From Pseudomonadota bacterium (GTDB lineage: Bacteria; Pseudomonadota; Gammaproteobacteria; Burkholderiales; Rhodocyclaceae), in assembly GCA_022705135.1 (NCBI GenBank), contig JAKJFA010000015.1, forward strand, positions 1,771 to 40,218: a stretch of DNA of 38,448 nt. The letters are read 5' to 3'. The notes below the pieces were generated by a model, which saw only the letters and a program-made list of their open reading frames with translations, was not told the DNA's origin and did not search any database. Position 1 is the stretch's first letter. Every line of letters begins with the position of its first letter. Positions 8,787-16,782 of the stretch are shown in pieces. The position numbers were made by a program, and so were the translations under genes.

Positions 8787-10061
8787 TTATTGGGAAGCGG
8801 CGGAAAAGGCCGTCAGTGAATTGAAATCCAGAGTAGCGAAGTAATCTTCCATGGTCTCGTTGCGGCGGATCCGGAGAACCGAACTATCCGGTCGCAGCAG
8901 AAGCTCCCCGCAACGCAGCTTGCCGTTGTAGTTGAAGCCCATGGCCCGGCCGTGCGCCCCGGCATCGTGGATGATGACGAAGTCGCCCACCTCGATATGG
9001 GGCAATTGCCGCTGGACGGCGAACTTGTCGTTGTTCTCGCACAGGCTGCCGACGACGTCGTATGTCTCGGTATGCGGCGCCGTCTCCTTGCCGGGAACGG
9101 TGATGTGGTGATAGGCGCCGTACATACCCGGACGCATCAGGTCGGCCATGCAGGAGTCGAGGCCAACATATTCGCGGTAGATGCTCTTCTTGTGGATGGC
9201 CCTGGAAACGAGCCAACCATAGGGGCCGGTGATGATGCGCGCCCATTCCATGCGCAGCCCCAGCGGGTCCAGGCCGGCGGGAACGATGGTCTGGTCGTAG
9301 GCCGTGCGCATGCCCGCGGCGATGGTCTCGATATCGAGGGGCTCTTGCTCCGGCCGGTAGGGAATCCCCGCGCCGCCGCCGATATTGACGAACTCGATGC
9401 GAATACCCAGCTTGGTCTTCAACTCGACCGCCAGTTCAAACAGCATGCGTGCCGTCTCGACATGGTAATCGTTGCAGAGCTCGTTGGAGGCCACCATGGT
9501 ATGCAGTCCGAAACGCCTGGCGCCCAGTTCGCGCAGCCTGGCGTAGCCGGCGAACAACTGATCCCGGGTAAAACCGTACTTGGCCTCTTCAGGCTTGCCG
9601 ATGATGACATTACCCTCCTTCAAGGGGCCGGGGTTGTAGCGGCAGGAAATCAGCTCAGGGATGCCGCAGACGCCTTGCAGGTACTCGATATGCGTGATGT
9701 CGTCCAGATTGATCACCGCGCCGCACTCCTTGGCAGCGATAAACTCCTGCGCGGGCGTCTGGTTCGAGGTATACATCAGCGCTTCGCCCTGCATGCCCGC
9801 TTTCTCGGCGAGAACAAGCTCGGGGATGCTGGCACAGTCGGCGCCAAACCCTTCATCCGCCAGAATCTTGAGAATGAAGGGATTCGGCAGCGCCTTGACC
9901 GCGAAATGCTCCTTGAAACCCGGGAAGATGGAAAAGGCCTTGGTCAGCCGGCGTGCGTTGGCACGGATGGCACCCTCATCGTAAAGAAAGAAGGGAGTTG
10001 GATAACGGGTCGCAAGCTCGGAGAGCCGCTCCCGGGAAAGCGGAAAAGATTTTCTGTTCAT
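8787..10061 (-). CDS. Diaminopimelate decarboxylase-like PLP enzyme
   Basis: A 424-residue fold-type III PLP decarboxylase. The PLP lysine lies in HFAVKALPNPFIL (about residue 54), the glycine-rich phosphate loop in VNIGGGAGIPY (about 235), the catalytic Cys in GSLCENNDKF (about 345) and the C-terminal substrate/PLP motif in DAGAHGRAMGFNYNG. This pattern fits LysA-type meso-diaminopimelate decarboxylase, the last step of lysine synthesis. The GAH in place of the usual GAY places it with a divergent LysA subgroup, so another substrate such as a polyamine precursor is possible. It sits alone between two recJ copies, pointing towards fragment B. No lysine genes are adjacent, which suggests an acquired or second copy. 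Start ATG at 10061 lacks an obvious Shine-Dalgarno sequence. Confidence 0.85.
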   Translation of the reverse strand: MNRKSFPLSRERLSELATRYPTPFFLYDEGAIRANARRLTKAFSIFPGFKEHFAVKALPNPFILKILADEGFGADCASIPELVLAEKAGMQGEALMYTSNQTPAQEFIAAKECGAVINLDDITHIEYLQGVCGIPELISCRYNPGPLKEGNVIIGKPEEAKYGFTRDQLFAGYARLRELGARRFGLHTMVASNELCNDYHVETARMLFELAVELKTKLGIRIEFVNIGGGAGIPYRPEQEPLDIETIAAGMRTAYDQTIVPAGLDPLGLRMEWARIITGPYGWLVSRAIHKKSIYREYVGLDSCMADLMRPGMYGAYHHITVPGKETAPHTETYDVVGSLCENNDKFAVQRQLPHIEVGDFVIIHDAGAHGRAMGFNYNGKLRCGELLLRPDSSVLRIRRNETMEDYFATLDFNSLTAFSAASQ

Positions 10062-10062
10062 A

Positions 10063-10079
10063 ATGCCAATGATTGGTAT
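10063..10079. promoter_or_regulatory. Palindrome at the decarboxylase start
   Basis: The sequence ATGCCAAT-G-ATTGGTAT is a near-perfect 8-bp inverted repeat with a 1-base centre, lying 2 to 18 bases before the decarboxylase ATG, where a ribosome-binding site would be. It could be an operator blocking transcription or translation. The rest of 10080-10352 holds no convincing gene, only the recJ promoter near its right end. Confidence 0.35.
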
Positions 10080-10338
10080 GCCTTTTGTCTTGAGAAACCC
10101 TGCCCTGACGACAATACCGCCAGCGACACGAGAATGGAAAATTCAACTGCGTTCTCCGGAGTATCCCCGCTCCTTCCGCCCATCGTCAACCGTGATTTCC
10201 CGGCAGATTTCCCGTTTTTCTCGTTCGATTCATCCCCAAATTCGTGCCCAGAAAAATCGGAGCCGGGACAGTCTATTCACCCGCGCAGGACACAACCGCT
10301 TTCGCCATCTTCAGTGTCTCTCCAGGTTTGGCGCCGCG

Positions 10339-10344
10339 TATAAT
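10339..10344 (+). promoter_or_regulatory. recJ promoter, -10 box of the intact copy
   Basis: TATAAT lies 8 bases before the recJ ATG at 10353 in the context GCGTATAATC, as before fragment B. The very short leader leaves no room for a Shine-Dalgarno sequence, so a nearly leaderless transcript is implied if this box is used. The -35 region (TGTCTC) is far from consensus. Confidence 0.45.
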
Positions 10345-10352
10345 CTGCGGCG

Positions 10353-12041
10353 ATGACCCACCTCACGACGCGTAGCGCTTCTCCCCGCCAGATCTGGCAG
10401 CTTGAGCAGCAAGGCCTGCATCCCCTGCTCGCCCGGTTGTACGCGGCACGCGGCGTGCAGGATGCCGCTGATCTGGATTACGCACTGGAACGCCTGCTGC
10501 CCCCCGCCAGCCTGACCCACGCTGCCGAAGCCGCAACATTGCTGGCCGACGCCATCGAGGCCGAAGCGCGGCTACTGATCATCGCCGATTACGATTGCGA
10601 CGGCGCTACCGCCTGCGCGGTCGGCATTCGCGCCCTGCGCGCCTTTGGCGCCGAGGTCGATTATCTGGTGCCGGATCGCTTCAAACTCGGCTACGGCCTC
10701 TCACCCGATCTGGTCGACATCGCCGCCCGCCGTGAGCCGGATCTGATCATCACCGTCGATAACGGCATCGCCAGTATCGAAGGCGTCGCCCGCGCCCGCG
10801 AACACGGCATCGCCACGCTGATCACCGATCATCATCTGCCCGGCGAGGCGTTGCCAGAGGCCGATTGCATCGTCAATCCCAACCAGCCCGGTTGCGCCTT
10901 TGCCTCCAAAAACCTGGCCGGGGTTGGCGTCCTGTTTTACGTCATGCTGGCGCTGCGCGCCGAACTGCGCGCACGCGGCCATTTTGCCGAACGGCCCGAA
11001 CCCAATCTGGCGCAACTGCTCGATCTGGTCGCGCTCGGCACCGTTGCCGATGTGGTCAAGCTCGACGGTAATAACCGCATTCTGGTCAGCCAGGGCTTGC
11101 AGCGCATGCGTGCAGGCCGCATGCAGCCGGGCATCGCCGCGCTCTTCCATGCCGCTGGCCGCAATCCGGTACAGGCCACCGCTTTTGATCTCGGCTTTTT
11201 GCTCGGCCCGCGCCTCAATGCCGCCGGACGGCTGGCCGATATGGCGCTCGGCATCGAATGCCTGATCACCGACGATACGGCGCGCGCCAACAACATCGCC
11301 CAACGCCTCGACGATTTCAATCAGGAGCGACGCAACATCGAAGCCAGCATGCGCGAACAGGCGCTGGCCATTCTGGAGCGCATGGAAACGGAAGTGGAAG
11401 CCCCCGGCATCGCCCTCTTCGATGAAAGCTGGCACGAGGGTGTGATCGGCATTCTCGCTTCCCGCATCAAGGACAAGCTGCATCGGCCGGTTTTTGTTTT
11501 TGCCCGCAGCGAGAGCGGCGACTTGAAAGGTTCCGGCCGTTCGATTGCCGGATTGCACTTGCGCGATGCGCTCGACCTCATCGCCAAGCGCTTTCCCGAT
11601 CTGCTCGTGCGCTTCGGCGGACACGCCATGGCCGCCGGCGTCACGCTGCGCACTGGCGATTTCGAGCGTTTTCGTCAGCTTTTTGCCGAAGTGGCCGGCG
11701 AATTGATCGCCCCCACCGATCTGGATCGCTGCCTGACCACCGATGGTGGCCTCGAAACCGGCTATTTCTCAATCGAAATCGCCCGTTTGCTCGAACGCGA
11801 AATCTGGGGGCAGGGCTTTCCCGCACCGCTTTTCGTTGATGAATTCGAGGTCGAGGAGCAAAAGGTGCTGAAGGAAAAACACCTGAAACTGAAGCTCAGG
11901 AAAGGGGCCATGCGCATCGACGCCATCCAGTTCAATTTCAGCGCCCAACCGGGCAGCAAGACCCGCGCCGCTTACCGGCTGGAAATCAACGACTATATGG
12001 GCGTGCAACGGCCGCAACTGGTCATCGAGTACCTGGAATAA
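10353..12041 (+). CDS. recJ: Single-stranded-DNA-specific exonuclease RecJ (intact copy)
   Basis: A complete 562-residue RecJ. The DHH phosphoesterase motifs are present: ADYDCDG (about 78-84), TVDNG (134-138), TDHH (158-161) and the ALGTVAD segment (228-234). The DHHA1 domain follows with GRSIAGLHLRDAL and FGGHAMAAG (421-429), then the C-terminal OB-type domain ending in YMGVQRPQLVIEYLE. RecJ degrades 5' ends of single strands in recombination and mismatch repair, with Mn/Mg bound by the Asp and His residues. This is the only complete copy of three 5' ends in the region. Its first 108 codons are duplicated upstream with divergence, so the gene appears to have been rebuilt downstream of two inserted modules. 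Start and length agree with the family. Confidence 0.96.
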   Translation: MTHLTTRSASPRQIWQLEQQGLHPLLARLYAARGVQDAADLDYALERLLPPASLTHAAEAATLLADAIEAEARLLIIADYDCDGATACAVGIRALRAFGAEVDYLVPDRFKLGYGLSPDLVDIAARREPDLIITVDNGIASIEGVARAREHGIATLITDHHLPGEALPEADCIVNPNQPGCAFASKNLAGVGVLFYVMLALRAELRARGHFAERPEPNLAQLLDLVALGTVADVVKLDGNNRILVSQGLQRMRAGRMQPGIAALFHAAGRNPVQATAFDLGFLLGPRLNAAGRLADMALGIECLITDDTARANNIAQRLDDFNQERRNIEASMREQALAILERMETEVEAPGIALFDESWHEGVIGILASRIKDKLHRPVFVFARSESGDLKGSGRSIAGLHLRDALDLIAKRFPDLLVRFGGHAMAAGVTLRTGDFERFRQLFAEVAGELIAPTDLDRCLTTDGGLETGYFSIEIARLLEREIWGQGFPAPLFVDEFEVEEQKVLKEKHLKLKLRKGAMRIDAIQFNFSAQPGSKTRAAYRLEINDYMGVQRPQLVIEYLE

Positions 12042-12116
12042 GCGCGCGATTCCATTCGCGGCGCCGGGCTGGTATGGTGAACGCACAAAAACAGAAGAGG
12101 CATAAGGACCGAAACC

Positions 12117-12341
12117 ATGGCGCGCAAAACCAAAACGTGGACGCCCCCCATCGGCGTCATCGCCAATTACGTCGGCAAGTCGGGCGGCGCGTCCAGACGC
12201 GGCTACACCGTGCGCGTCAAGGCCGAGGCGCGCGGCGGGCGCTTTGTCGTCGAGGCGCTGGGACGCAACGGCAAACCCGTGCTGTTTACCATCAAGCGCG
12301 AAAACCTGGCGCCGCTGCAGCCCAGCCTGTTTGACGAATAG
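12117..12341 (+). CDS. Small conserved basic protein, 74 aa
   Basis: A 74-residue basic protein beginning ARKTKTWTPPIGVIANYVGKSGG and ending NLAPLQPSLFDE. The ATG at 12117 follows a purine-rich region with AAGGA about 9 bases upstream. The middle (TVRVKAEARGGRFVVEALGRNGKPVLFTIKREN) reads as an all-beta segment. I recognise no named domain; the basic start could suggest nucleic acid binding but nothing proves it. It lies 75 bases behind recJ and 70 bases before the nfeD gene, on the same strand. Codon use matches its neighbours, so I treat it as a real gene. Confidence 0.65.
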   Translation: MARKTKTWTPPIGVIANYVGKSGGASRRGYTVRVKAEARGGRFVVEALGRNGKPVLFTIKRENLAPLQPSLFDE

Positions 12342-12411
12342 GCGGCATATCCCGGCCACATTGGCGCATGATAGGATTCGGCTGTCCAACAGTTTTTTCG
12401 CGGGAGGTTGT

Positions 12412-12834
12412 GTGCAGGACTATCACTATTGGCTCATTGCCGGTTTGGCGCTCTGTACTGCCGAGATGTTGAGCGGCACCTTCTTCCTGCTGGTTCTGGG
12501 GATCGCCGCGCTGGCCGGAGCGGCCACCGGCTGGCTGGGCGGCGGCCTCTGGCTGCAGACCTGCATCGCTGTGCTGCTTGCCGTCGTTGGCGTGATCTGG
12601 GTGCACCATTACCGCCACCGCCTCCAGGTTTCGGCGCTCCCGTCCTTCGACATCGGCCAGCCGGTGAGCTTTGAGCAATGGGTCAGCCAGAGCGACGGCA
12701 TGGCGCGGGTCAATTACCGGGGCACGACCTGGGACGCCCGCGTTTCGTGCGAACAATCCCCGGTGGCCGGCAACATCCTCTTCATTCAGTCTGTCGAGGG
12801 CAATCTGCTTTGCGTTTCTGACGTCAAGCCCTGA
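12412..12834 (+). CDS. NfeD-family membrane protein
   Basis: A 140-residue protein with two or three hydrophobic segments in its first 65 residues (HYWLIAGLALCTAEMLSGTFFLLVLG; AALAGAATGWL; LQTCIAVLLAVVGVIW) and a C-terminal OB-fold of about 70 residues (GMARVNYRGTTWDARVS), the layout of short NfeD/YbbK proteins. These partner SPFH/stomatin-like proteins in the membrane, and one such gene follows after 27 bases. The GTG at 12412 is preferred because GGGAGG lies 5 to 10 bases upstream and the next in-frame starts would cut the first membrane helix. Confidence 0.87.
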   Translation: MQDYHYWLIAGLALCTAEMLSGTFFLLVLGIAALAGAATGWLGGGLWLQTCIAVLLAVVGVIWVHHYRHRLQVSALPSFDIGQPVSFEQWVSQSDGMARVNYRGTTWDARVSCEQSPVAGNILFIQSVEGNLLCVSDVKP

Positions 12835-12861
12835 TTTCACGCATTCACGGAAGGAAACCCC

Positions 12862-13860
12862 ATGTTCTTGAAAATCATCATCGTCGGCATCGTCACCTTT
12901 GCCCTCACCATGCTCGAACCCACCAGCGGGTTTGCCCTGCCCTTCTTCGTGCTCGCCATGGCGATCGTCTTCGTCATCGAAAGCGTGCGGGTCGTGCCAC
13001 AGCAAAATGCCTGGGTGGTCGAACGCTTGGGCAAATTCCACTCCGTCCTCACGCCCGGCCTCAACATCATCGTGCCCTTCTTCGACAAGGTGGCTTATCG
13101 CCACTCACTGAAGGAAGTCCCGCTCGATGTTCCCGAGCAGATCTGCATCACGCGCGACAACACCCAACTGGCCGTCGACGGCATCCTCTACTACCAGGTC
13201 ACCGATCCGCAACGCGCCTCCTACGGTTCATCGAACTACATCGCTGCCATCTCGCAACTGGCCCAAACCACCCTGCGCAGCGCCATCGGCCGCATGGAAC
13301 TGGACAAGACCTTCGAGAGCCGCGACGAAGTCAACCGCCAGGTCGTCTCGGCACTGGACGAAGCCGGTATGGCCTGGGGTGTCAAGGTATTGCGCTACGA
13401 AATCAAGAACATCACACCGCCGGAATCCATCCTGCGCGCCATGCAGGCACAGATCACCGCCGAGCGCGAAAAGCGCGCCCTGATCGCCAAATCGGAAGGC
13501 CAGAAACAACAGGAAATCAACATTGCCGAAGGCGAGAAACAAGCGGCTATCCTCAAATCGGAAGGCGCCAAACAAGCCGTCATCAACAAGGCCGAAGGCG
13601 AAGCCAAGTCGATCCGCATGATCGCCGAGGCCACGGCGGCGGCGGTCGAAGCGGTCGGTCAGGCCATCGGCAAGGAAGGCGGGCGCGACGCCGCCAACCT
13701 GAAAGTCGCGGAACAATACGTCGGCGCTTTTGGCAATCTGGCCAAGAACAGCAATACCATGATCGTTCCGGCCAGCGTTGCCGACGTGGCCACCCTGGTG
13801 ACCACGGCGATGACCGTGCTCGACAAGACCAAAGCCGGTCTGCCCGCCGGCAAGAGTTAG
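12862..13860 (+). CDS. SPFH/Band 7 (paraslipin/stomatin-like, QmcA type) protein
   Basis: A 332-residue SPFH protein. Two hydrophobic stretches in the first 40 residues anchor it. The Band 7 domain runs from about residue 45 (SVRVVPQQNAWVVERLGKF) to 210, with PEQICITRDNTQLAVDGILYYQV in the core. A long Ala/Glu/Lys-rich helix of about 70 residues (repeated IAEGEKQAAI/KAEGEA units) forms the coiled coil that drives oligomerisation. Such proteins build ring scaffolds that organise membrane microdomains or control proteases; the exact partner here is inferred to be the NfeD protein encoded just upstream. AAGGA precedes the ATG at 12862. Confidence 0.9.
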   Translation: MFLKIIIVGIVTFALTMLEPTSGFALPFFVLAMAIVFVIESVRVVPQQNAWVVERLGKFHSVLTPGLNIIVPFFDKVAYRHSLKEVPLDVPEQICITRDNTQLAVDGILYYQVTDPQRASYGSSNYIAAISQLAQTTLRSAIGRMELDKTFESRDEVNRQVVSALDEAGMAWGVKVLRYEIKNITPPESILRAMQAQITAEREKRALIAKSEGQKQQEINIAEGEKQAAILKSEGAKQAVINKAEGEAKSIRMIAEATAAAVEAVGQAIGKEGGRDAANLKVAEQYVGAFGNLAKNSNTMIVPASVADVATLVTTAMTVLDKTKAGLPAGKS

Positions 13861-13899
13861 CGATCGTTAAGCCCCTCAGAGGGAACTGGAGGAGTCCCC

Positions 13900-14568
13900 A
13901 TGCCGAATCGCCGCACCTTTTTCCACCACATCGCCGCCGCCGGAGCGCTCGGCACACTGACGGGTCTTGCCCGCGCCGCGCCAGCGAATCCTGAACAAAA
14001 GGCCGCCGCCGGTCTCTACCTTGCCAGCGGCAACGTCAAGATCAACGACCGGATCGCCACCCGGGGAATGCGAGTACTCGCTGGCGATACCCTCACTACC
14101 GGCCCCGGCAGCACAGCGATCTACGTCATCGGCCAGGACGCTTACCTTCAGCGTGACACATCGACGGTCACCCTTGTCGGCGACAGCCTCATCAGCGGAT
14201 TGCGCATCCTCAACGGCAAGCTGCTGGCCGTGTTCGGCAAGGGGCGCAAGAATATACAAACCGCCACCAGCACTATCGGGATCCGCGGCACCGGCTGTTA
14301 TCTCGAAGCCGACGGCGAGCGCACCTACTTCTGTCTGTGTTACGGGGAAGCCGACCTCGTTCCCGCCTCGACGCCGGATGCAGTGACCCACATGACCAGC
14401 GACTACCACGAAGCCGTGTGGATTCCCGCCGACGCCCGCAGACAAGCCATCAGCAAGGCGCCGATGATCAACCACACCGATGCCGAACTGATGCTTCTGG
14501 AAAGCCTGACTGGACGCCTGCCGCCATTTTCCGGGAAGCAGATGCAGAAGGGCCACAGCGGCTATTGA
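13900..14568 (+). CDS. Tat-exported FecR-domain protein
   Basis: A 222-residue protein with a twin-arginine signal (NRRTFFHHIAAAGALG, cleavage probably after ARAAPA, about residue 28). The mature part is a FecR-like domain: GDTLTTGPGSTAIYVIGQDAYLQRDTSTVTL, then NGKLLAVFGKG and the characteristic TATSTIGIRGTGCYLE. FecR domains usually sense TonB-transducer signals or bind in the periplasm, often with an ECF sigma factor. Here there is no transmembrane anti-sigma part and no sigma factor gene nearby, so it is a free periplasmic FecR domain of unknown role. Several cysteines near residues 132-147 (GTGCYLEA, FCLCYGEA) might bind a ligand or pair. GGAG precedes the ATG. Confidence 0.8.
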   Translation: MPNRRTFFHHIAAAGALGTLTGLARAAPANPEQKAAAGLYLASGNVKINDRIATRGMRVLAGDTLTTGPGSTAIYVIGQDAYLQRDTSTVTLVGDSLISGLRILNGKLLAVFGKGRKNIQTATSTIGIRGTGCYLEADGERTYFCLCYGEADLVPASTPDAVTHMTSDYHEAVWIPADARRQAISKAPMINHTDAELMLLESLTGRLPPFSGKQMQKGHSGY

Positions 14569-14577
14569 GCGTTTTTT

Positions 14578-14597
14578 GCGGGCAACAAGTTGCCCGC
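14578..14597. terminator. Hairpin between convergent genes
   Basis: GCGGGCAAC-AA-GTTGCCCGC is a perfect 9-bp inverted repeat between the convergent fecR-domain and mtnP genes. A T6 run lies before the stem on the plus strand and none follows it on either strand, so it is not a textbook intrinsic terminator. The location still suggests it stops or stabilises both transcripts. Confidence 0.4.
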
Positions 14598-14603
14598 CAC
14601 GTC

Positions 14604-15359
14604 CTATTGCGCGGCAGGTTGGTAAGCCTCGACCAGGCACTCCAGAATACGGCGAACCCGCCCCAAGGCTTCGCGCAAAATAGGTTCCAGTGCCGACAGT
14701 TGGATTCCCTGCGCGCTGTCGGCGCGGCCCGCCGCGTAATTGGCCACGACATTGATGGCGGCGTAAGGCAAGTTCAATTCCCGGGCCAGCGCCGCTTCGG
14801 GCATCGCGGTCATGCCGACCAGATCGGCACCGTCATGCTCCAGGCGATTGATTTCAGCGGCGCTTTCCAGGCGCGGCCCCTGCGTTGCGGCATAGACTCC
14901 GCCGACCTTGAGTTCGACCCCGGCAAGGCGGGCCGCTTCGGCTATCGTCGCGCGCAGGGCTTCATCGTAGGGATGGGTGAAGTCGATGTGGGTCACCGGG
15001 GTATTTTCGTCATCGAAATAGGTCGAAACCCGCCCCCAGGTGTAATCGATGATCTGATCGGGCAAGACCAGATCACCGGGCTTGAGATCGGCGCGGATGC
15101 CGCCGACCGAGGCCACCGAAAGGACGCCGCAGGCGCCGACATGATGCAAGGCCCAGAGATTGGCACGGTAATTGACGCGATGCGGTGGAATGGTGTGGCC
15201 ATACCCATGGCGCGCCAGAAAAACCAACGGCTTTCCAGCCAGAGTGCCAAAAGTCAGCGCACCGGAAGGTTCACCGTAGGGCGTGCGCACCACTTCCTGG
15301 CGAATGCCCTCGAGATTGGAGAGTGAGGTGAGCCCGCTACCGCCGAGAATGGCCAGCAT
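14604..15359 (-). CDS. mtnP: S-methyl-5'-thioinosine/thioadenosine phosphorylase
   Basis: A 251-residue PNP/MTAP-family phosphorylase: AILGGSGL at the start (phosphate loop), ARHGYGHTIPPHRVNYRANLWAL, ASVGGIR, and the purine/ribose-site motif GMTAMPEAALARELNLPYA. These enzymes split methylthio-nucleosides from polyamine or quorum-signal synthesis into base and methylthioribose-1-phosphate. The immediately upstream gene is a hypoxanthine phosphoribosyltransferase, which suggests methylthioinosine (releasing hypoxanthine) as substrate, as described for Pseudomonas aeruginosa MTIP; adenosine-type substrate remains possible. The ATG at 15359 begins 2 bases after the hpt stop codon; a TTG 6 bases further upstream is less likely. 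It is the last gene of the smc-led chain. Confidence 0.88.
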   Translation of the reverse strand: MLAILGGSGLTSLSNLEGIRQEVVRTPYGEPSGALTFGTLAGKPLVFLARHGYGHTIPPHRVNYRANLWALHHVGACGVLSVASVGGIRADLKPGDLVLPDQIIDYTWGRVSTYFDDENTPVTHIDFTHPYDEALRATIAEAARLAGVELKVGGVYAATQGPRLESAAEINRLEHDGADLVGMTAMPEAALARELNLPYAAINVVANYAAGRADSAQGIQLSALEPILREALGRVRRILECLVEAYQPAAQ

Positions 15360-15361
15360 GG

Positions 15362-15907
15362 TCAACCTTCCGGCATGGCGTAAATGGCCGGCAGGTGACG
15401 CCAGGCGCCGCTGACATCCATGCCAAAGCCAAACACAAAGCGATCCGGCACCGTCAGCCCGATAAAATCGGCCTTGATCGGCTTCTGCTTGCCGTTTTCT
15501 TTTTCGACGAAGACGGCCGTCTTTACCTCGGCCGCGCCCAGGCGCTTGATGCTTTCACACACCGCCGCCAGGGTCAGACCTTCATCGAGAATATCATCGA
15601 TCACCAAAACCGTACGGCCTTTGACCGTCGTCCACGGCGCGCTGCGCCAGGACAGCTTGCCACCCTGCGTGTCCTGCCCATAGCGGGTGACATGCAGATA
15701 ATCGAATTCAAGCGGAAAATCGAGCTTGGGCAGCAGTTGCCCGGAAAAGATGAGGCCGCCCGTCATCACGCACAACACCAGCGGATTTTTGTCGGACAGG
15801 GTCGCGGCAATCTCGCCAGCTACGCGCTGCAGCGCCGCCTGCACGGCTTCCGGCGAATGGACGAGGCTCGACTTGGCCAGAATATCGCGGGCTTCCTGTG
15901 CTTCCAT
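15362..15907 (-). CDS. hpt: Hypoxanthine(-guanine) phosphoribosyltransferase
   Basis: A 181-residue type I phosphoribosyltransferase. The PRPP motif is VLVIDDILDEGLTL (about 98-111), the N-terminal loop is VMTGGLIFSGQL and the base-binding loop includes VPDRFVFGFGMD. It converts hypoxanthine (and perhaps guanine) plus PRPP to IMP/GMP in purine salvage. Its start ATG shares one base with the galU stop (TGATG) and has AAGGAG upstream; its stop is 2 bases before mtnP. The strict coupling with mtnP suggests recycling of the hypoxanthine released there. The length is near that of E. coli Hpt. Confidence 0.9.
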   Translation of the reverse strand: MEAQEARDILAKSSLVHSPEAVQAALQRVAGEIAATLSDKNPLVLCVMTGGLIFSGQLLPKLDFPLEFDYLHVTRYGQDTQGGKLSWRSAPWTTVKGRTVLVIDDILDEGLTLAAVCESIKRLGAAEVKTAVFVEKENGKQKPIKADFIGLTVPDRFVFGFGMDVSGAWRHLPAIYAMPEG

Positions 15908-16782
15908 CAATCATCTCCTTGTTGTTGATTCAAATACTGGCGGAAGGCCTCTCCCACCTCCGGGTGCCGCCGGCCGAAAACCACGGTCGCCTGCAGATAG
16001 CCCAGCTTGGAACCGCAATCATAGCGCGTTCCGTCGTAACGGTAGGCCAGAGCCCGCTCATCGGCAAGCAAGGCGGCAATGCCGTCGGTCAACTGAATTT
16101 CGCCGCCGGCGCCGGGTTTGCCGTTCTCCAGATAATGGAAAATGCGCGGCGTCAGAATGTAACGGCCGACCACCGCCAGCGTCGACGGCGCTTCTTCGGG
16201 CTTCGGCTTTTCGACAATCGCTTCAATCTGTTCAATGCGCTCGGCGACCGGCCGCGTCGCCACAATGCCGTAACTGCGGGTATCCTGGCGCGGTACCTCC
16301 TGTACCCCCAGCACCGAGCAACCATACGTCCCGTAGATGCCAACCATCTGCTGCAACACCGGCTGCGCGCCGTCGAGCAGATCGTCGGCCAGCAGTACGG
16401 CAAACGGCTCGTCGCCGATCACCGGCCTGGCGCACAGCACCGCATGTCCCAGACCGAGCGGCTCGGCCTGGCGGATATAAATGCAATTCACCTGCTTGGG
16501 CAGGATAGTGCGCACCAGTTCCAGCATGTCGGTCTTCTGCTTGCGCTCGAGTTCCAGTTCCAGCTCGACCGACTTGTCGAAATGATCCTCGATGGCGCGC
16601 TTGCTGCGGCCGGTGACAAAAATCATGTCGGTCACGCCCGCCGCCACCGCCTCTTCCACGGCATACTGGATCAGCGGCTTATCGACAATCGGCAGCATCT
16701 CTTTCGGACTCGCCTTGGTCGCCGGCAAAAAGCGGGTGCCCAACCCGGCCACCGGGAAAATGGCTTTACTCACTTTGTTCAT
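15907..16782 (-). CDS. galU: UTP-glucose-1-phosphate uridylyltransferase
   Basis: A 291-residue nucleotidyltransferase with the N-terminal signature [19 protein letters not shown], the [18 protein letters not shown] segment, the metal-binding ADDLL region and [20 protein letters not shown], all as in GalU. It makes UDP-glucose for envelope polysaccharides and trehalose or galactose metabolism. It overlaps the upstream unknown gene by 4 bases (ATGA) and the downstream hpt by 1 base. The location within a DNA-maintenance operon is probably a matter of shared expression, not of shared pathway. Confidence 0.95.
   Translation of the reverse strand: MNKVSKAIFPVAGLGTRFLPATKASPKEMLPIVDKPLIQYAVEEAVAAGVTDMIFVTGRSKRAIEDHFDKSVELELELERKQKTDMLELVRTILPKQVNCIYIRQAEPLGLGHAVLCARPVIGDEPFAVLLADDLLDGAQPVLQQMVGIYGTYGCSVLGVQEVPRQDTRSYGIVATRPVAERIEQIEAIVEKPKPEEAPSTLAVVGRYILTPRIFHYLENGKPGAGGEIQLTDGIAALLADERALAYRYDGTRYDCGSKLGYLQATVVFGRRHPEVGEAFRQYLNQQQGDD

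Noticed and set aside
8952-10343. A 463-codon open frame antisense to the decarboxylase
   Set aside because: Composition is that of a reverse-complement frame, and the decarboxylase motifs on the other strand are clear.
6394-10352. An integrase-driven genomic island with att sites in recJ
   Set aside because: No integrase, recombinase, tRNA or short att core is present. The repeats are long, diverged recJ segments, so homologous or illegitimate recombination fits better.
6000-10700. Assembly error producing three recJ 5' ends
   Set aside because: The copies differ from one another at many sites and join different sequences at different points, which a collapse or duplication artefact would not give. 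A chimeric assembly from several strains remains possible and needs long reads.
14578-14597. Classical rho-independent terminator
   Set aside because: The stem is perfect, but the T run lies on the wrong side for either transcript. It is kept only as a hairpin with low confidence.
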